Part shown: piece by piece, positions 1-8,595 of the stretch
Numbering within the stretch: position 1 is the first letter of the stretch
Layout: every line of letters begins with the position of its first letter
NCBI RefSeq assembly: GCF_002953135.1
Contig: NZ_CP026372.1
Span: forward strand, 2,542,001 to 2,606,000
Reading direction: 5' to 3'
From: Sphingobium sp. SCG-1
Lineage (GTDB): Bacteria > Pseudomonadota > Alphaproteobacteria > Sphingomonadales > Sphingomonadaceae
DNA length: 64,000 nucleotides
Notes under the pieces: generated by a model
The model's input: the letters and a program-made list of their open reading frames with translations, nothing else
Database searches by the model: none
Told to the model about the DNA's origin: nothing
Translations under genes and position numbers: made by a program

Positions 1-226
1 TTTCCCGTTGCTCCTGGAGGAGCTGACGGCCGCCAGTCCGCGACCGCTTACATTTGTCGACGGCGGCGCGGGCATCGCGCGGCGGATAGACTATCTCACG
101 CAGGGGCAGCAATGGCCCGAAGCATGTGAGCCGGGCGTGGCAGTGTTCACTCGCGTCGATGAAAATACCCGCGCTTTGGCGCAGTCGCTTCACAACTTCG
201 GCCTGGACCGCATCGAAGCGCTATGA
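1..226 (+). CDS. murI: Glutamate racemase, C-terminal fragment
   Basis: This is the 3' end of a gene entering from the left edge, read in the frame that starts at base 2. The visible 74 or so residues contain FVDGGAGIARRI followed by a YLT stretch, which matches the C-terminal helix region of MurI-type racemases. MurI converts L- to D-glutamate for peptidoglycan precursors in the cytoplasm. The two catalytic cysteines lie mostly or wholly outside the window, so activity cannot be judged. The stop is the TGA at 224-226. The 115 bases before hemA carry no clear terminator. Confidence 0.75.
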   Translation, partial: FPLLLEELTAASPRPLTFVDGGAGIARRIDYLTQGQQWPEACEPGVAVFTRVDENTRALAQSLHNFGLDRIEAL

Positions 227-341
227 TTCATTTAAGCGACTAATCTAATCCGCCGTTTCTGCGAACGGTTATCACTGGTAAATCGCAAATCTCGCGGCTA
301 AATGGCGCAAGCACAGGGGATGCAGCAGTCGGGACGGCGCC

Positions 342-1562
342 GTGAACTACAAGCATATCTTCAGCCAGGCGATCGACCGTCTGCATAGTGAAGGCCGCTA
401 TCGCGTCTTCATCGACATTCTGCGCAACAAGGGGAATTTCCCCAATGCGCGCTGCTTCCACGGCCATAATGGTCCCAAGCCGATCACCGTCTGGTGCTCC
501 AACGACTATCTTGCCATGGGCCAGCATCCGGCTGTCGTGTCCGCGATGGAAGAGGCGCTGCATGACGTTGGCGCAGGTTCCGGCGGCACGCGCAACATTG
601 GTGGCAACACCCATTACCATGTCGATCTGGAAGGCGAACTGGCCGACCTGCATGGCAAGGAAGGCGCACTATTGTTCACCAGCGGCTATGTGTCGAACGA
701 AGCCACGCTCTCGACGCTCGCCAAGCTGCTGCCCGGCTGCATCATCTATTCCGACGAGCTGAACCATGCCTCGATGATCGCAGGCATCCGCAATTCCGGC
801 TGCGAAAAGCAGGTTTTCCGCCACAATGATGTGACGCACCTGCGTGAGTTGCTCGAAGCATCCGATCCCGAAGCGCCCAAGCTGATCGCCTTCGAAAGCG
901 TCTATTCGATGGATGGCGATGTCGCGCCGATCGACGCCCTCTGCGATCTGGCTGACGAATTCAACGCGCTCACCTATCTCGACGAAGTGCATGCTGTCGG
1001 CATGTATGGCCCACGCGGCGGCGGCATTTCGGACCGTGATGGGAATGCGCATCGCCTGACCATCGTGGAAGGCACGCTCGGTAAGGCATTCGGCGTGATG
1101 GGTGGTTACATCGCTGCCGATCAGATGATTATCGATGTGATCCGCAGCTATGCGCCCGGTTTCATCTTTACCACGTCCCTGTCGCCCGTACTGGTCGCAG
1201 GCGCTCTCGCAAGCGTCCGTCACCTCAAGGCCTCCAGCGCAGAGCGTGATGGCCAGCAAGCGGCCGCCGCGACGCTCAAGGGATTAATGCGCGACGCGGG
1301 CCTGCCCGTCATGCCCTCCGTCACGCATATCGTGCCGCTGATGGTCGGCGACCCCGTCAAGGCCAAGCGGATCAGCGATATCCTGCTCGCCGAATATGGC
1401 GTGTACGTGCAGCCCATCAACTATCCCACCGTTCCCCGTGGCACCGAGCGCCTGCGCTTTACCCCCGGCCCTGCGCATGACGAAACCATGATGCGCGAAC
1501 TCGTCTCCGCTCTGGTCGAGATCTGGGACCGCCTCGAACTGCGGCTGGCGGAAGCGGCGTAA
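342..1562 (+). CDS. hemA: 5-aminolevulinate synthase
   Basis: The 406-residue protein is a PLP enzyme of the alpha-oxoamine synthase family. It condenses glycine with succinyl-CoA to 5-aminolevulinate, the first step of haem synthesis by the Shemin route used in alphaproteobacteria. The N-terminus (HIFSQAIDRLHSEGRYRVF) is typical of alphaproteobacterial ALAS. The PLP lysine is in GTLGKAFG at about residue 248, and LDEVHAVG supplies the cofactor-ring aspartate and histidine. The GTG at 342 is chosen because it begins the conserved N-terminus; its Shine-Dalgarno is weak (gggacgg just upstream). The symbol is shared with the unrelated glutamyl-tRNA reductase of other bacteria. It appears monocistronic. 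Confidence 0.95.
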   Translation: MNYKHIFSQAIDRLHSEGRYRVFIDILRNKGNFPNARCFHGHNGPKPITVWCSNDYLAMGQHPAVVSAMEEALHDVGAGSGGTRNIGGNTHYHVDLEGELADLHGKEGALLFTSGYVSNEATLSTLAKLLPGCIIYSDELNHASMIAGIRNSGCEKQVFRHNDVTHLRELLEASDPEAPKLIAFESVYSMDGDVAPIDALCDLADEFNALTYLDEVHAVGMYGPRGGGISDRDGNAHRLTIVEGTLGKAFGVMGGYIAADQMIIDVIRSYAPGFIFTTSLSPVLVAGALASVRHLKASSAERDGQQAAAATLKGLMRDAGLPVMPSVTHIVPLMVGDPVKAKRISDILLAEYGVYVQPINYPTVPRGTERLRFTPGPAHDETMMRELVSALVEIWDRLELRLAEAA

Positions 1563-1608
1563 AACAAGTCTTGCGGAACTAACATATGTGCTCCCATCTT
1601 GATGGAGC

Positions 1609-2610
1609 ATGTCATCCGTTCCCCACTGGATAGAGCCGCACCCCACCGGCATCTACGTTCGCCCCGCCGATGCCTGGATAGATCCCAGCCAGCCCCGTGA
1701 CCGCGCGCTGGTAACGCACGGCCATGCGGATCATGCGCGCGGCGGTCACGGCCATGTGTGGGCAACGCGCGAGACGCTGGCGATCATGGCGCTGCGGTAT
1801 GGGACCGCAGATGGCACGCCGCTCGCCTATGACGAGACCTTCACGCTCGGCGATGTCGCCATCCGGTACGTCCCCGCCGGTCACGTACTGGGCTCCGCGC
1901 AGATCGTGCTCGACCATGCGGGCGAGCGCGTCGTCGTCACCGGCGATTACAAGCGCCGCCCGGACCCCACCTGCCCCGCCTTCGTGCCGGTCCCTTGCGA
2001 CATCTTCGTCACGGAAGCGACTTTCGGCCTCCCCGTATTCCGCCACCCCGACACCGGCAGCGAGATCGACCGCCTGCTCGGCGCACTCCACAGCCATCCC
2101 GAACGCTGCGTGCTGGTCGGCGCCTATGCGCTCGGAAAGGCACAGCGCATCATATGCGAATTGCGCGACAGGGGTCACCGTGACCCCATCTACATCCACG
2201 GCGCGATGGAGAAGATGTGTGCGCTCTATTCCGACTTCGGCATCGAGATGGGCGAACTGCGGCCCGCCGCAGGCGTCGCCGCCAAGGACATGCGCGGCCA
2301 CATCGTCATCTCCCCGCCCAGCGCGCTCAACGACCGCTGGAGCCGCCGCCTGCCCGATCCCATTACTGCCATGGCGTCAGGCTGGATGCGCGTGCGGCAG
2401 CGCGCCCGCCAGCGCAATGTCGAATTGCCGCTGGTGATTTCCGACCATGCCGATTGGGAGGAACTCACCGACACCATCCGCGAAGTCGCGCCCAATGAAA
2501 CATGGGTGACGCACGGGCGGGAGGAGGCGCTCGTGCACTGGTGCGCGATGCGCCAGATTCGCGCACGCGCCCTCGCCATGGTGGGCCGAGAGGACGAAGA
2601 CGATGCGTGA
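1609..2610 (+). CDS. Ligase-associated DNA exonuclease, metallo-beta-lactamase/beta-CASP family
   Basis: The 333-residue protein carries the metallo-beta-lactamase metal site HGHADHARGG near residue 37 and a late SDHADWEE motif typical of beta-CASP nucleases. Proteins of this family are repeatedly encoded beside ATP-dependent DNA ligases and are annotated as ligase-associated exonucleases. Here the stop overlaps the start of the ligase gene by 8 bases, so the two are probably translated together and act in one repair step. The Lhr-type helicase that often accompanies the pair is not next to it. The nuclease role is inferred from family and context. Confidence 0.85.
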   Translation: MSSVPHWIEPHPTGIYVRPADAWIDPSQPRDRALVTHGHADHARGGHGHVWATRETLAIMALRYGTADGTPLAYDETFTLGDVAIRYVPAGHVLGSAQIVLDHAGERVVVTGDYKRRPDPTCPAFVPVPCDIFVTEATFGLPVFRHPDTGSEIDRLLGALHSHPERCVLVGAYALGKAQRIICELRDRGHRDPIYIHGAMEKMCALYSDFGIEMGELRPAAGVAAKDMRGHIVISPPSALNDRWSRRLPDPITAMASGWMRVRQRARQRNVELPLVISDHADWEELTDTIREVAPNETWVTHGREEALVHWCAMRQIRARALAMVGREDEDDA

Positions 2611-4207
2611 GTTCGCACAGCTTCTCGACGGCCTCGTCTACACCCCCTCGCGCAACGGCAAGCTGAAACTGATCGGCGATTACATGCGTAAGACGCCTGA
2701 TCCCGACCGCGGCTGGGCGCTGGCCGCATTGACTGGGGCGCTGGACCTGAAAGCCGTGAAATCCTCCGCCATTGGGGAGATGATCCGCGACCGAGTCGAT
2801 CCCATCCTGTTCGAGATGAGCCGCGATTATGTCGGGGATTTGGCGGAAACGGTGTCACTGCTTTGGGTGAAGCGCGAACAGGAGGTGGTCGACCAGGATA
2901 TAGATGACGGCACGCTGACGCTGGATCAGGTGGTGCAGCGGCTTTCCAATATCAAGCGGGCCGAGGCTCCCGCGGCCTTGGCGGAAATGCTTGACCACCT
3001 CGACACCAGCGGGCGTTTTGCCGTGCTGAAGCTCGCGACCGGCGGCCTGCGCGTCGGCGTATCCTCCCGCCTCGCCAAAACGGCGCTGGGCCAAGCGTTC
3101 GACGTGCCAGTCGACGACATAGAGGAAAGCTGGCACGCGCTCGCCCCGCCCTACGCCACGCTCTTCGACTGGCTGGAGGGCCGCAGCGGCCAGCCCGATC
3201 CGGCAGGCACGCCCTTTTTCCGCCCCTTCATGCTTGCCCATCCGCTGGAGGAGGAAAGCGTCGATCTCGCCGACTATGCCGCCGAGTGGAAGTGGGATGG
3301 CATCCGCGTCCAGATCGTCGGCACCGGCAGCGAAACGCGGCTCTATAGCCGGGCAGGCGACGACATCACCGGCAGCTTCCCCGATGTGGCGGAGGCATTC
3401 ACTGGCCATGCCGTGCTGGACGGCGAACTGCTGGTCAAAGGCGACGTGCAGGGCGCCGACGCCCACGGTGGCGCGGCGGCCAGCTTCAACGCCCTTCAAC
3501 AACGCCTCGGCCGCAAGGTCGTGTCAGGCAAGATGCTGGGAGAATATCCAGCGTTCGTAAGGCTCTACGACCTGTTGCTGGAAGGCGATGAGGACTTGCG
3601 CAGCCTTGGCTGGACCGACCGCCGCACCCGCCTCGAAGCGTTCATGCCGTCCCTCGACCCCACGCGCTTCGACCTTTCCGCAGTGATCGACGCCCCCGAT
3701 TTCGAAGCGCTCGGCGATATCCGCGCGGGTGCCCGCGATGCCGCGATCGAAGGCGTAATGCTCAAGCGCCGCGACAGCCCCTATGTCCCGGGCCGTCGCG
3801 CCGGGCTCTGGTACAAATGGAAACGCGATCCGCTGACCGCCGACTGCGTGATGATGTACGCCCAGCGCGGCCACGGCAAACGCTCGTCCTATTACTCCGA
3901 TTACACCTTTGGCTGCTGGACTGAGGACGGTGAACTACTGCCAGTCGGCAAGGCCTATTCCGGCTTCACCGACGAGGAACTGAAGGGACTCGACCGCTTC
4001 GTGCGCAGCAACACCGTCAACCGCTTCGGCCCCGTCCGAGAAGTCGAAAAGACCCTGGTGCTGGAAGTAGCTTTCGACTCAATACACGAAAGCAAGCGGC
4101 ACAAATCCGGCCTCGCCATGCGCTTCCCCCGCGTCTCGCGCATCAGGCGCGACAAGCCCGCAGCGGAAGCGGACATGATCGCGACACTGCGGAAAATGAT
4201 CGGCTGA
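2603..4207 (+). CDS. ATP-dependent DNA ligase (LigC-like, cisplatin-damage-response type)
   Basis: The 534-residue protein has an N-terminal helical domain, then the nucleotidyltransferase motif KWDG with the adenylated lysine at about residue 230, a later GVMLKRRDSPYVPGRR block, and a C-terminal OB-fold region with LVLEVAFDSIHES. This order fits stand-alone bacterial ATP-dependent ligases paired with the metallo-beta-lactamase exonuclease, rather than the NAD-dependent replicative LigA. It probably seals nicks during repair. The start ATG lies inside the end of the exonuclease gene. A strong hairpin follows the stop. Confidence 0.9.
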   Translation: MREFAQLLDGLVYTPSRNGKLKLIGDYMRKTPDPDRGWALAALTGALDLKAVKSSAIGEMIRDRVDPILFEMSRDYVGDLAETVSLLWVKREQEVVDQDIDDGTLTLDQVVQRLSNIKRAEAPAALAEMLDHLDTSGRFAVLKLATGGLRVGVSSRLAKTALGQAFDVPVDDIEESWHALAPPYATLFDWLEGRSGQPDPAGTPFFRPFMLAHPLEEESVDLADYAAEWKWDGIRVQIVGTGSETRLYSRAGDDITGSFPDVAEAFTGHAVLDGELLVKGDVQGADAHGGAAASFNALQQRLGRKVVSGKMLGEYPAFVRLYDLLLEGDEDLRSLGWTDRRTRLEAFMPSLDPTRFDLSAVIDAPDFEALGDIRAGARDAAIEGVMLKRRDSPYVPGRRAGLWYKWKRDPLTADCVMMYAQRGHGKRSSYYSDYTFGCWTEDGELLPVGKAYSGFTDEELKGLDRFVRSNTVNRFGPVREVEKTLVLEVAFDSIHESKRHKSGLAMRFPRVSRIRRDKPAAEADMIATLRKMIG

Positions 4208-4219
4208 ACACACGCATAA

Positions 4220-4249
4220 AGCCCGCCGACGGGGAAATGTCGGCGGGCT
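4220..4249. terminator. Bidirectional hairpin terminator between ligase and fasciclin genes
   Basis: An 11-base perfect inverted repeat (agcccgccgac with gtcggcgggct) surrounds an 8-base loop. It lies between two convergent genes and can serve both. The T-run is poor on either side. Confidence 0.7.
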
Positions 4250-4283
4250 CGCAACATTCCAAAGCGTCAGGTCATCGTCAGGT

Positions 4284-4841
4284 TCAGGGCATCAGAACCG
4301 TATCGACGACATGGATCACGCCATTGGACTGCATCACGTTGGGGATGGTGATCTTCGACTTGCCGCCTTTGGCGTCGGTCAGATACCAATCGCCCTTTTC
4401 CTTCGAAACCATCAGCATTTCGCCTTGCACGGTGGTCAGGTGCGCCATGCCATTGCTGGCCTTCGCCTGCTTCTCGATGTCGGCGGCGGTCAATCGGCCG
4501 GGCACGACATGATAGGTAAGGATGTTCGTAAGCGCCGCCTTGTTCTCGGGCTTCACGAGCGTTTCGACGGTGCCGGCGGGCAGCTTTACGAACGCAGCGT
4601 TCGTCGGCGCGAATACGGTGAACGGACCCGGTCCTTTAAGCGTCTCTACCAGCCCCGCGGCCTGTACAGCCGCGACGAGAGTCGTGTGATCCTTTGAATT
4701 GACAGCGTTATCGACGATGTCCTTCGTCGGGTACATTGCAGCACCGCCGACCATCGGGTTCTTGGCGTAGGCGACGGTGCCGCTGGCGAGCAGCATCGCG
4801 CCAGCAAGCGAGAGCGAAAGCTTGAAGAGGGTGGATTTCAT
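4284..4841 (-). CDS. Secreted fasciclin (FAS1) domain protein
   Basis: The 185-residue protein starts with a signal peptide (MKSTLFKLSL, hydrophobic core, cut near VAYA-K). One FAS1 domain follows, with the H1 motif GPGPFTVFAPTNAAF and the H2 motif NGVIHVVDTVLMP at the C-terminus. FAS1 proteins act in the periplasm or outside the cell in adhesion or surface functions. The start at 4841 is chosen over an upstream ATG because a good Shine-Dalgarno (ggaagga) precedes it and the signal peptide begins there. It lies downstream of a SigK-like sigma and its RskA-like anti-sigma on the same strand, separated by 144 bases that could hold its own promoter. Confidence 0.88.
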   Translation of the reverse strand: MKSTLFKLSLSLAGAMLLASGTVAYAKNPMVGGAAMYPTKDIVDNAVNSKDHTTLVAAVQAAGLVETLKGPGPFTVFAPTNAAFVKLPAGTVETLVKPENKAALTNILTYHVVPGRLTAADIEKQAKASNGMAHLTTVQGEMLMVSKEKGDWYLTDAKGGKSKITIPNVMQSNGVIHVVDTVLMP

Positions 4842-4985
4842 CTGAAGGCGTCCTTCCTGTGTCGCACCCGGTTGCCGGATGCTGCGAAGATACGCGCCTA
4901 GACGCCGGAAGGATGCGCTTGGCCGCCTATATATGTTGTTGCAGTTCGATGACGAGCGCACCGTCCCGGCCGCCGTCGGGAAGAC

Positions 4986-5723
4986 TCAGATGATGGTGAT
5001 CTTGCCCGCGGCCACTGGCGCGCTGCTTGGCGCTTCATGCGGCACGGCGGCGGCAGGCTCCATCGTGATGGCCAGGGTCACGCCATCCTCCAGCATCACG
5101 CGCATCTTTGGCGACACCGCCATCCGCGTCGTACCCGTGGTGGCTATGAAGCCAAGCGAGCGTGGCTTGCCATCGGCCGGTATCACCCAAAGCTCCGGCA
5201 CCAGTGCGCCCTGCGGCATATTGTCGGCACGCAGCTTCAACTGTGCCGTGGCGGCGTCGTAGCGAGCTACGACCATCATGTCCGCCTTGGGACTGACCAT
5301 TTGGGCGACAGCGAGTTGCGGAGCCGCTTGTGCGACCTGCGGCGCATCGACCGACGGAGAATCGGGCGCACGGAACAACAGCACCAGCGCCAGCGACGCC
5401 GCAAGCGCGCCCGACAGCAGCGCCCCGGTTTTCCAAGCCATCAACTTCGCGTGCAACCCGGCATCCCGGCTAATGTCGTTCGGTCCGTCTAGCCGCGCCG
5501 CAATGCCGTTCCACACATTTGCAGGAGGCGCATGCTCCCCATAATTCAGGTGCAGAGGTGCAAAGCGTGCTTCCCACGCTGCAACTTCGGCTGCGAAGGC
5601 TGCGTCGGAAAGCTGAAGCCGCAACGCCTGCGCCTTTTCCGCACCGGTCAACATGCCGAGCGCCAATTCGGCGGCCAGCGCGTCGCGTTCGTCAGCCGAG
5701 AGGGGAGTGCCAGGCTCAGCCAT
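4986..5723 (-). CDS. Anti-sigma factor, RskA (anti-sigma-K) family
   Basis: The 245-residue protein has a cytoplasmic N-terminal part (LAAELALGMLTGAEKAQ) that resembles the sigma-binding segment of RskA-type anti-sigmas. One transmembrane helix lies at about residues 93-115 (LLSGALAASLALVLLF). A periplasmic C-terminal domain ends with MPQGALVPELWVIP and GVTLAITMEP. It should hold the neighbouring ECF sigma factor at the inner membrane. Its start overlaps the sigma stop by 8 bases, which fits coupled translation and a fixed ratio. Confidence 0.88.
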   Translation of the reverse strand: MAEPGTPLSADERDALAAELALGMLTGAEKAQALRLQLSDAAFAAEVAAWEARFAPLHLNYGEHAPPANVWNGIAARLDGPNDISRDAGLHAKLMAWKTGALLSGALAASLALVLLFRAPDSPSVDAPQVAQAAPQLAVAQMVSPKADMMVVARYDAATAQLKLRADNMPQGALVPELWVIPADGKPRSLGFIATTGTTRMAVSPKMRVMLEDGVTLAITMEPAAAVPHEAPSSAPVAAGKITII

Positions 5724-6324
5724 CGCCCAGACATCCTTTAAGGCGCTGAAGACCGCGACGGACCCAACTCTTCATCGTGCCAAGCGGCACATCCATGCGC
5801 ACCGCAAGATCGGCGTAGGTCAGGCCGTCGAAGAACGCGGCGCGAATGGCCTCGCCCTGACGGCCCTCAAGTTCGTCCAGGCAAAGGTTGATCCGGTCGC
5901 TTTGCTGCTCCCGCTCGATGGACTGGTCCGCGCGCGGGCGATCATCGGCGATGGCGTGGGCGGCGTCTTCTGGCGCAGTCACCACGCGACTCGATGATCG
6001 CTGCCAGTCAATCGCGGTGTTGCGGGCGATGGCGCACAACCAGGTAATCGGACTCGCGCGGTCCGCATCGAACCGGCCCGCACGATTCCAGACCTTTATG
6101 TACACGTCCTGCAATATGTCCTCCGCCGCTTCCCGATCGCTGGATATACGGAGACATATTCCAAATAGTTTCGCGGACGTCATTTCATAGACCTGCCGCA
6201 GGGCCGTGCGATCCTGCCGCGCCACTTGGGCCAATGCCGCGACCAGCCTGATTCTCGCCGCATCCGCTGCGGATAAGGGGTCTGCCTCGCTCACATGCGC
6301 GACCCTATAGGTCGCTGACCGCAT
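5716..6324 (-). CDS. ECF sigma factor, SigK-like
   Basis: The 202-residue protein shows region 2 (LFGICLRISSDREAAEDILQ, then VYIKVWN and ITWLCAIARN) and region 4 (GLTYADLAVRMDVPLGTMKS). It lacks long extra domains, as expected for an ECF sigma factor. The partner is the overlapping RskA-like gene. The start is uncertain. The ATG at 6324 sits directly after the dehydratase stop and has no clear Shine-Dalgarno. A GTG at 6294 would also fit and would leave the palindrome at 6299-6315 upstream of the gene. Whether it is co-transcribed with the dehydratase is unknown. Confidence 0.88.
   Translation of the reverse strand: MRSATYRVAHVSEADPLSAADAARIRLVAALAQVARQDRTALRQVYEMTSAKLFGICLRISSDREAAEDILQDVYIKVWNRAGRFDADRASPITWLCAIARNTAIDWQRSSSRVVTAPEDAAHAIADDRPRADQSIEREQQSDRINLCLDELEGRQGEAIRAAFFDGLTYADLAVRMDVPLGTMKSWVRRGLQRLKGCLGDG
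6299..6315. promoter_or_regulatory. Short palindrome at the start of the sigma-factor gene
   Basis: The inverted repeat gcgacc-N5-ggtcgc lies at the 5' end of the sigma gene, or just upstream of its alternative GTG start. It could be an operator or a small hairpin. No further evidence supports a function. Confidence 0.25.
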
Positions 6325-6325
6325 T

Positions 6326-7300
6326 TCAAGCGGCGATCATCGATGCGTAAGTTTCAGGATCGACGTTGCGGCCCGAAAGCGTGATGACGGTCGCGTCATC
6401 GGGCGTCACTTTCCCGCACAGCATCGCGGCCAGCGCCACCGCTCCACCCGCTTCGAGCACGAGGCCAAGCGACGTCATGGCGACTCGCATCGCGTGAGCC
6501 ACCTCCGCTTCACTGACGCTTACGCCGATAGCCCCCCGTTCCCGCAGAATGTCGAAGGTGAGCGGCGCAATCCGGAGCGTTTGGAGCGCATCGCAGCGCG
6601 TCGGCGGAGGATTGGCGGCAACCGGAACGATCTGACCCGCTCGCAGCGATTCGCCGAAATCGTTCCATCCCTCCGGCTCCACGATCGTGATCCGCGCATC
6701 CGGGAGCGCCAGCGCGCAACCGCTGGCCAAACCTCCGCCGCCGCAGCAGATCACCAGTTGCGAGGGCGCCTTGCCCGTCATCCCCTGCAACTGCGCGGCC
6801 GCTTCCAACGCAGCACTTCCCTGCCCTTCGACGATCCACGGATCATCGAAACTGGGCACGAGAGTCGCGCCTCGCTCCTCGGCAAGGCGGGCGGCTATGG
6901 CTTCCCGGCTCTCGGTCATCCGGTCATATGTGACGATATCCGCGCCCAGGCGGCGAGTCGCCTCCATCTTGGCCACCGGTGCATCGGCCGGCATCACGAT
7001 AGTCGCACCGATGCTGAGCCTGCGCGCGCTCCATGCAATGCCCTGCGCATGGTTCCCGGACGAGAAAGCGACCACGCCACTGGCCTGCTCGGTCTCTGAC
7101 AAATCCGATAGCCGATGCCATGCACCCCGAATCTTAAATGCGCCGATCGGCTGCAACGACTCCGCCTTGCACCAGATCGTCCGCCCCTCAATCTCCAGCG
7201 GTAGCAGCGGCGTAGGCGGCAATATGGCGGCAATCTTTTCCGCCGCGCGCTTCACCCCGGCCAAAGTGGGTGTTCGGCTCGCCAGTCTTTGCGCTGTCAT
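6326..7300 (-). CDS. PLP-dependent threonine/serine dehydratase family protein
   Basis: The 324-residue protein is a fold-type II PLP enzyme. The Schiff-base lysine is in GAFKIRGA at about residue 56, followed by a SSGNHAQ loop and the phosphate-binding glycine loop CCGGGGLASG. It is the size of the catalytic domain only, without the C-terminal ACT-like domain of biosynthetic IlvA. It may therefore be a catabolic threonine/serine dehydratase or a serine racemase relative; the sequence alone does not decide. Its stop lies against the start of the sigma factor gene, so the two may share a transcript. Divergent promoters should lie in the 60 bases up to 7361. Confidence 0.85.
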   Translation of the reverse strand: MTAQRLASRTPTLAGVKRAAEKIAAILPPTPLLPLEIEGRTIWCKAESLQPIGAFKIRGAWHRLSDLSETEQASGVVAFSSGNHAQGIAWSARRLSIGATIVMPADAPVAKMEATRRLGADIVTYDRMTESREAIAARLAEERGATLVPSFDDPWIVEGQGSAALEAAAQLQGMTGKAPSQLVICCGGGGLASGCALALPDARITIVEPEGWNDFGESLRAGQIVPVAANPPPTRCDALQTLRIAPLTFDILRERGAIGVSVSEAEVAHAMRVAMTSLGLVLEAGGAVALAAMLCGKVTPDDATVITLSGRNVDPETYASMIAA

Positions 7301-7360
7301 TGTTCATCCCTATATGGGCGCATTCGCGCGGGTTCCGCGTTCCAAGCATGGAGCATTAGA

Positions 7361-8566
7361 TTGAGCAAGGTCCTTGTCATCGGCGCAGGCGGCGTCGGAT
7401 CGGTAGCCGTTCACAAGATGGCGCAGATCCCGGCAATTTTCAGCCAGATCACTCTCGCCAGCCGCCGCATCGCCAAGTGCGATGCGATCGCCGAATCGGT
7501 AAAGGCTCGGACAGGCGTATCCATCGCTACCGCAGAGGTCGACGCCGACGACATCGAAGCGACCGCGAACCTTGTCGAACATGTCCAGCCCGCGCTCGTC
7601 GTGAACCTCGCCCTCCCCTATCAGGATCTCTCGATCATGGAGGCGTGCCTGAAGACCGGCGTGCACTACATGGACACCGCCAACTACGAGCCGCGCGACG
7701 AAGCCAAGTTCGAATATCACTGGCAGTGGGCCTATCATGATCGCTTCAAGGAAGCGGGCATCATGGCGCTGCTGGGTTCCGGCTTCGATCCGGGCGTCAC
7801 CAGCGTGTTCGCGACCTACCTCAAGAAGCATCACCTCGACACGATCGAAACGCTCGACATTCTCGATTGCAACGGCGGCGACCACGGCCAGCATTTCGCC
7901 ACCAACTTCAATCCGGAAATCAACATCCGCGAAGTCACCGCCGTCGCCCGCCATTGGGAGAATGGCGATTGGGTGGAAACCCCGCCCTTGAGCCACAAGC
8001 AGAGCTTCGACTTCGAGCAGGTCGGCCAGAAGAACATGTACCTGATGTACCATGAAGAACTGGAGTCGCTGAAAACCCATCTCCCTGAGATTCAGCGCAT
8101 CCGCTTCTGGATGACCTTCGGAGATGCGTATCTCAAGCATCTAGAAGTACTACAGAATGTCGGCATGACTCGCATCGATCCAGTGATCTACGAAGGCAAG
8201 GAAATCATCCCGCTCCAGTTCCTGAAAGCCGTGCTGCCCGAGCCTTCCTCGCTCGGCGAAACGACCAAGGGCAAGACCAACATCGGCGACATCGCGACCG
8301 GCACCAAGGATGGCGAAGCAAAGACCTTCTACATCTGGAACGTGTGCGACCATGAAGAAGCCTATGCCGAAACCGGCAATCAGGCAGTGAGCTACACCAC
8401 TGGCGTCCCCGCGATGATCGGCGCGGCAATGATCCTGACCGGTGCATGGAATGCTGCGGGCGTCTTCAACATGGAGCAGTTCGATCCCGATCCCTTCATG
8501 GACATGCTGAACACGCACGGCCTGCCTTGGCAGGTCAAGGAACTGGACGGCCCGCTAGCGTTCTAA
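7361..8566 (+). CDS. Carboxynorspermidine/carboxyspermidine synthase (saccharopine dehydrogenase family)
   Basis: The 401-residue protein opens with a Rossmann nucleotide-binding motif (VLVIGAGGVGSVAVHK). It belongs to the saccharopine-dehydrogenase-like enzymes that reductively condense a diamine with aspartate semialdehyde to carboxy(nor)spermidine, using NADPH. The assignment is strengthened by the next gene, the matching decarboxylase. The TTG at 7361 is preferred over an upstream ATG at 7289 because ggag lies 7 bases upstream and the family N-terminus begins there. The spacing to nspC is 29 bases, so an operon is likely. Confidence 0.88.
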   Translation: MSKVLVIGAGGVGSVAVHKMAQIPAIFSQITLASRRIAKCDAIAESVKARTGVSIATAEVDADDIEATANLVEHVQPALVVNLALPYQDLSIMEACLKTGVHYMDTANYEPRDEAKFEYHWQWAYHDRFKEAGIMALLGSGFDPGVTSVFATYLKKHHLDTIETLDILDCNGGDHGQHFATNFNPEINIREVTAVARHWENGDWVETPPLSHKQSFDFEQVGQKNMYLMYHEELESLKTHLPEIQRIRFWMTFGDAYLKHLEVLQNVGMTRIDPVIYEGKEIIPLQFLKAVLPEPSSLGETTKGKTNIGDIATGTKDGEAKTFYIWNVCDHEEAYAETGNQAVSYTTGVPAMIGAAMILTGAWNAAGVFNMEQFDPDPFMDMLNTHGLPWQVKELDGPLAF

Positions 8567-8595
8567 GGCCCGCCAGCCCTCAAGGATAAGAACAA

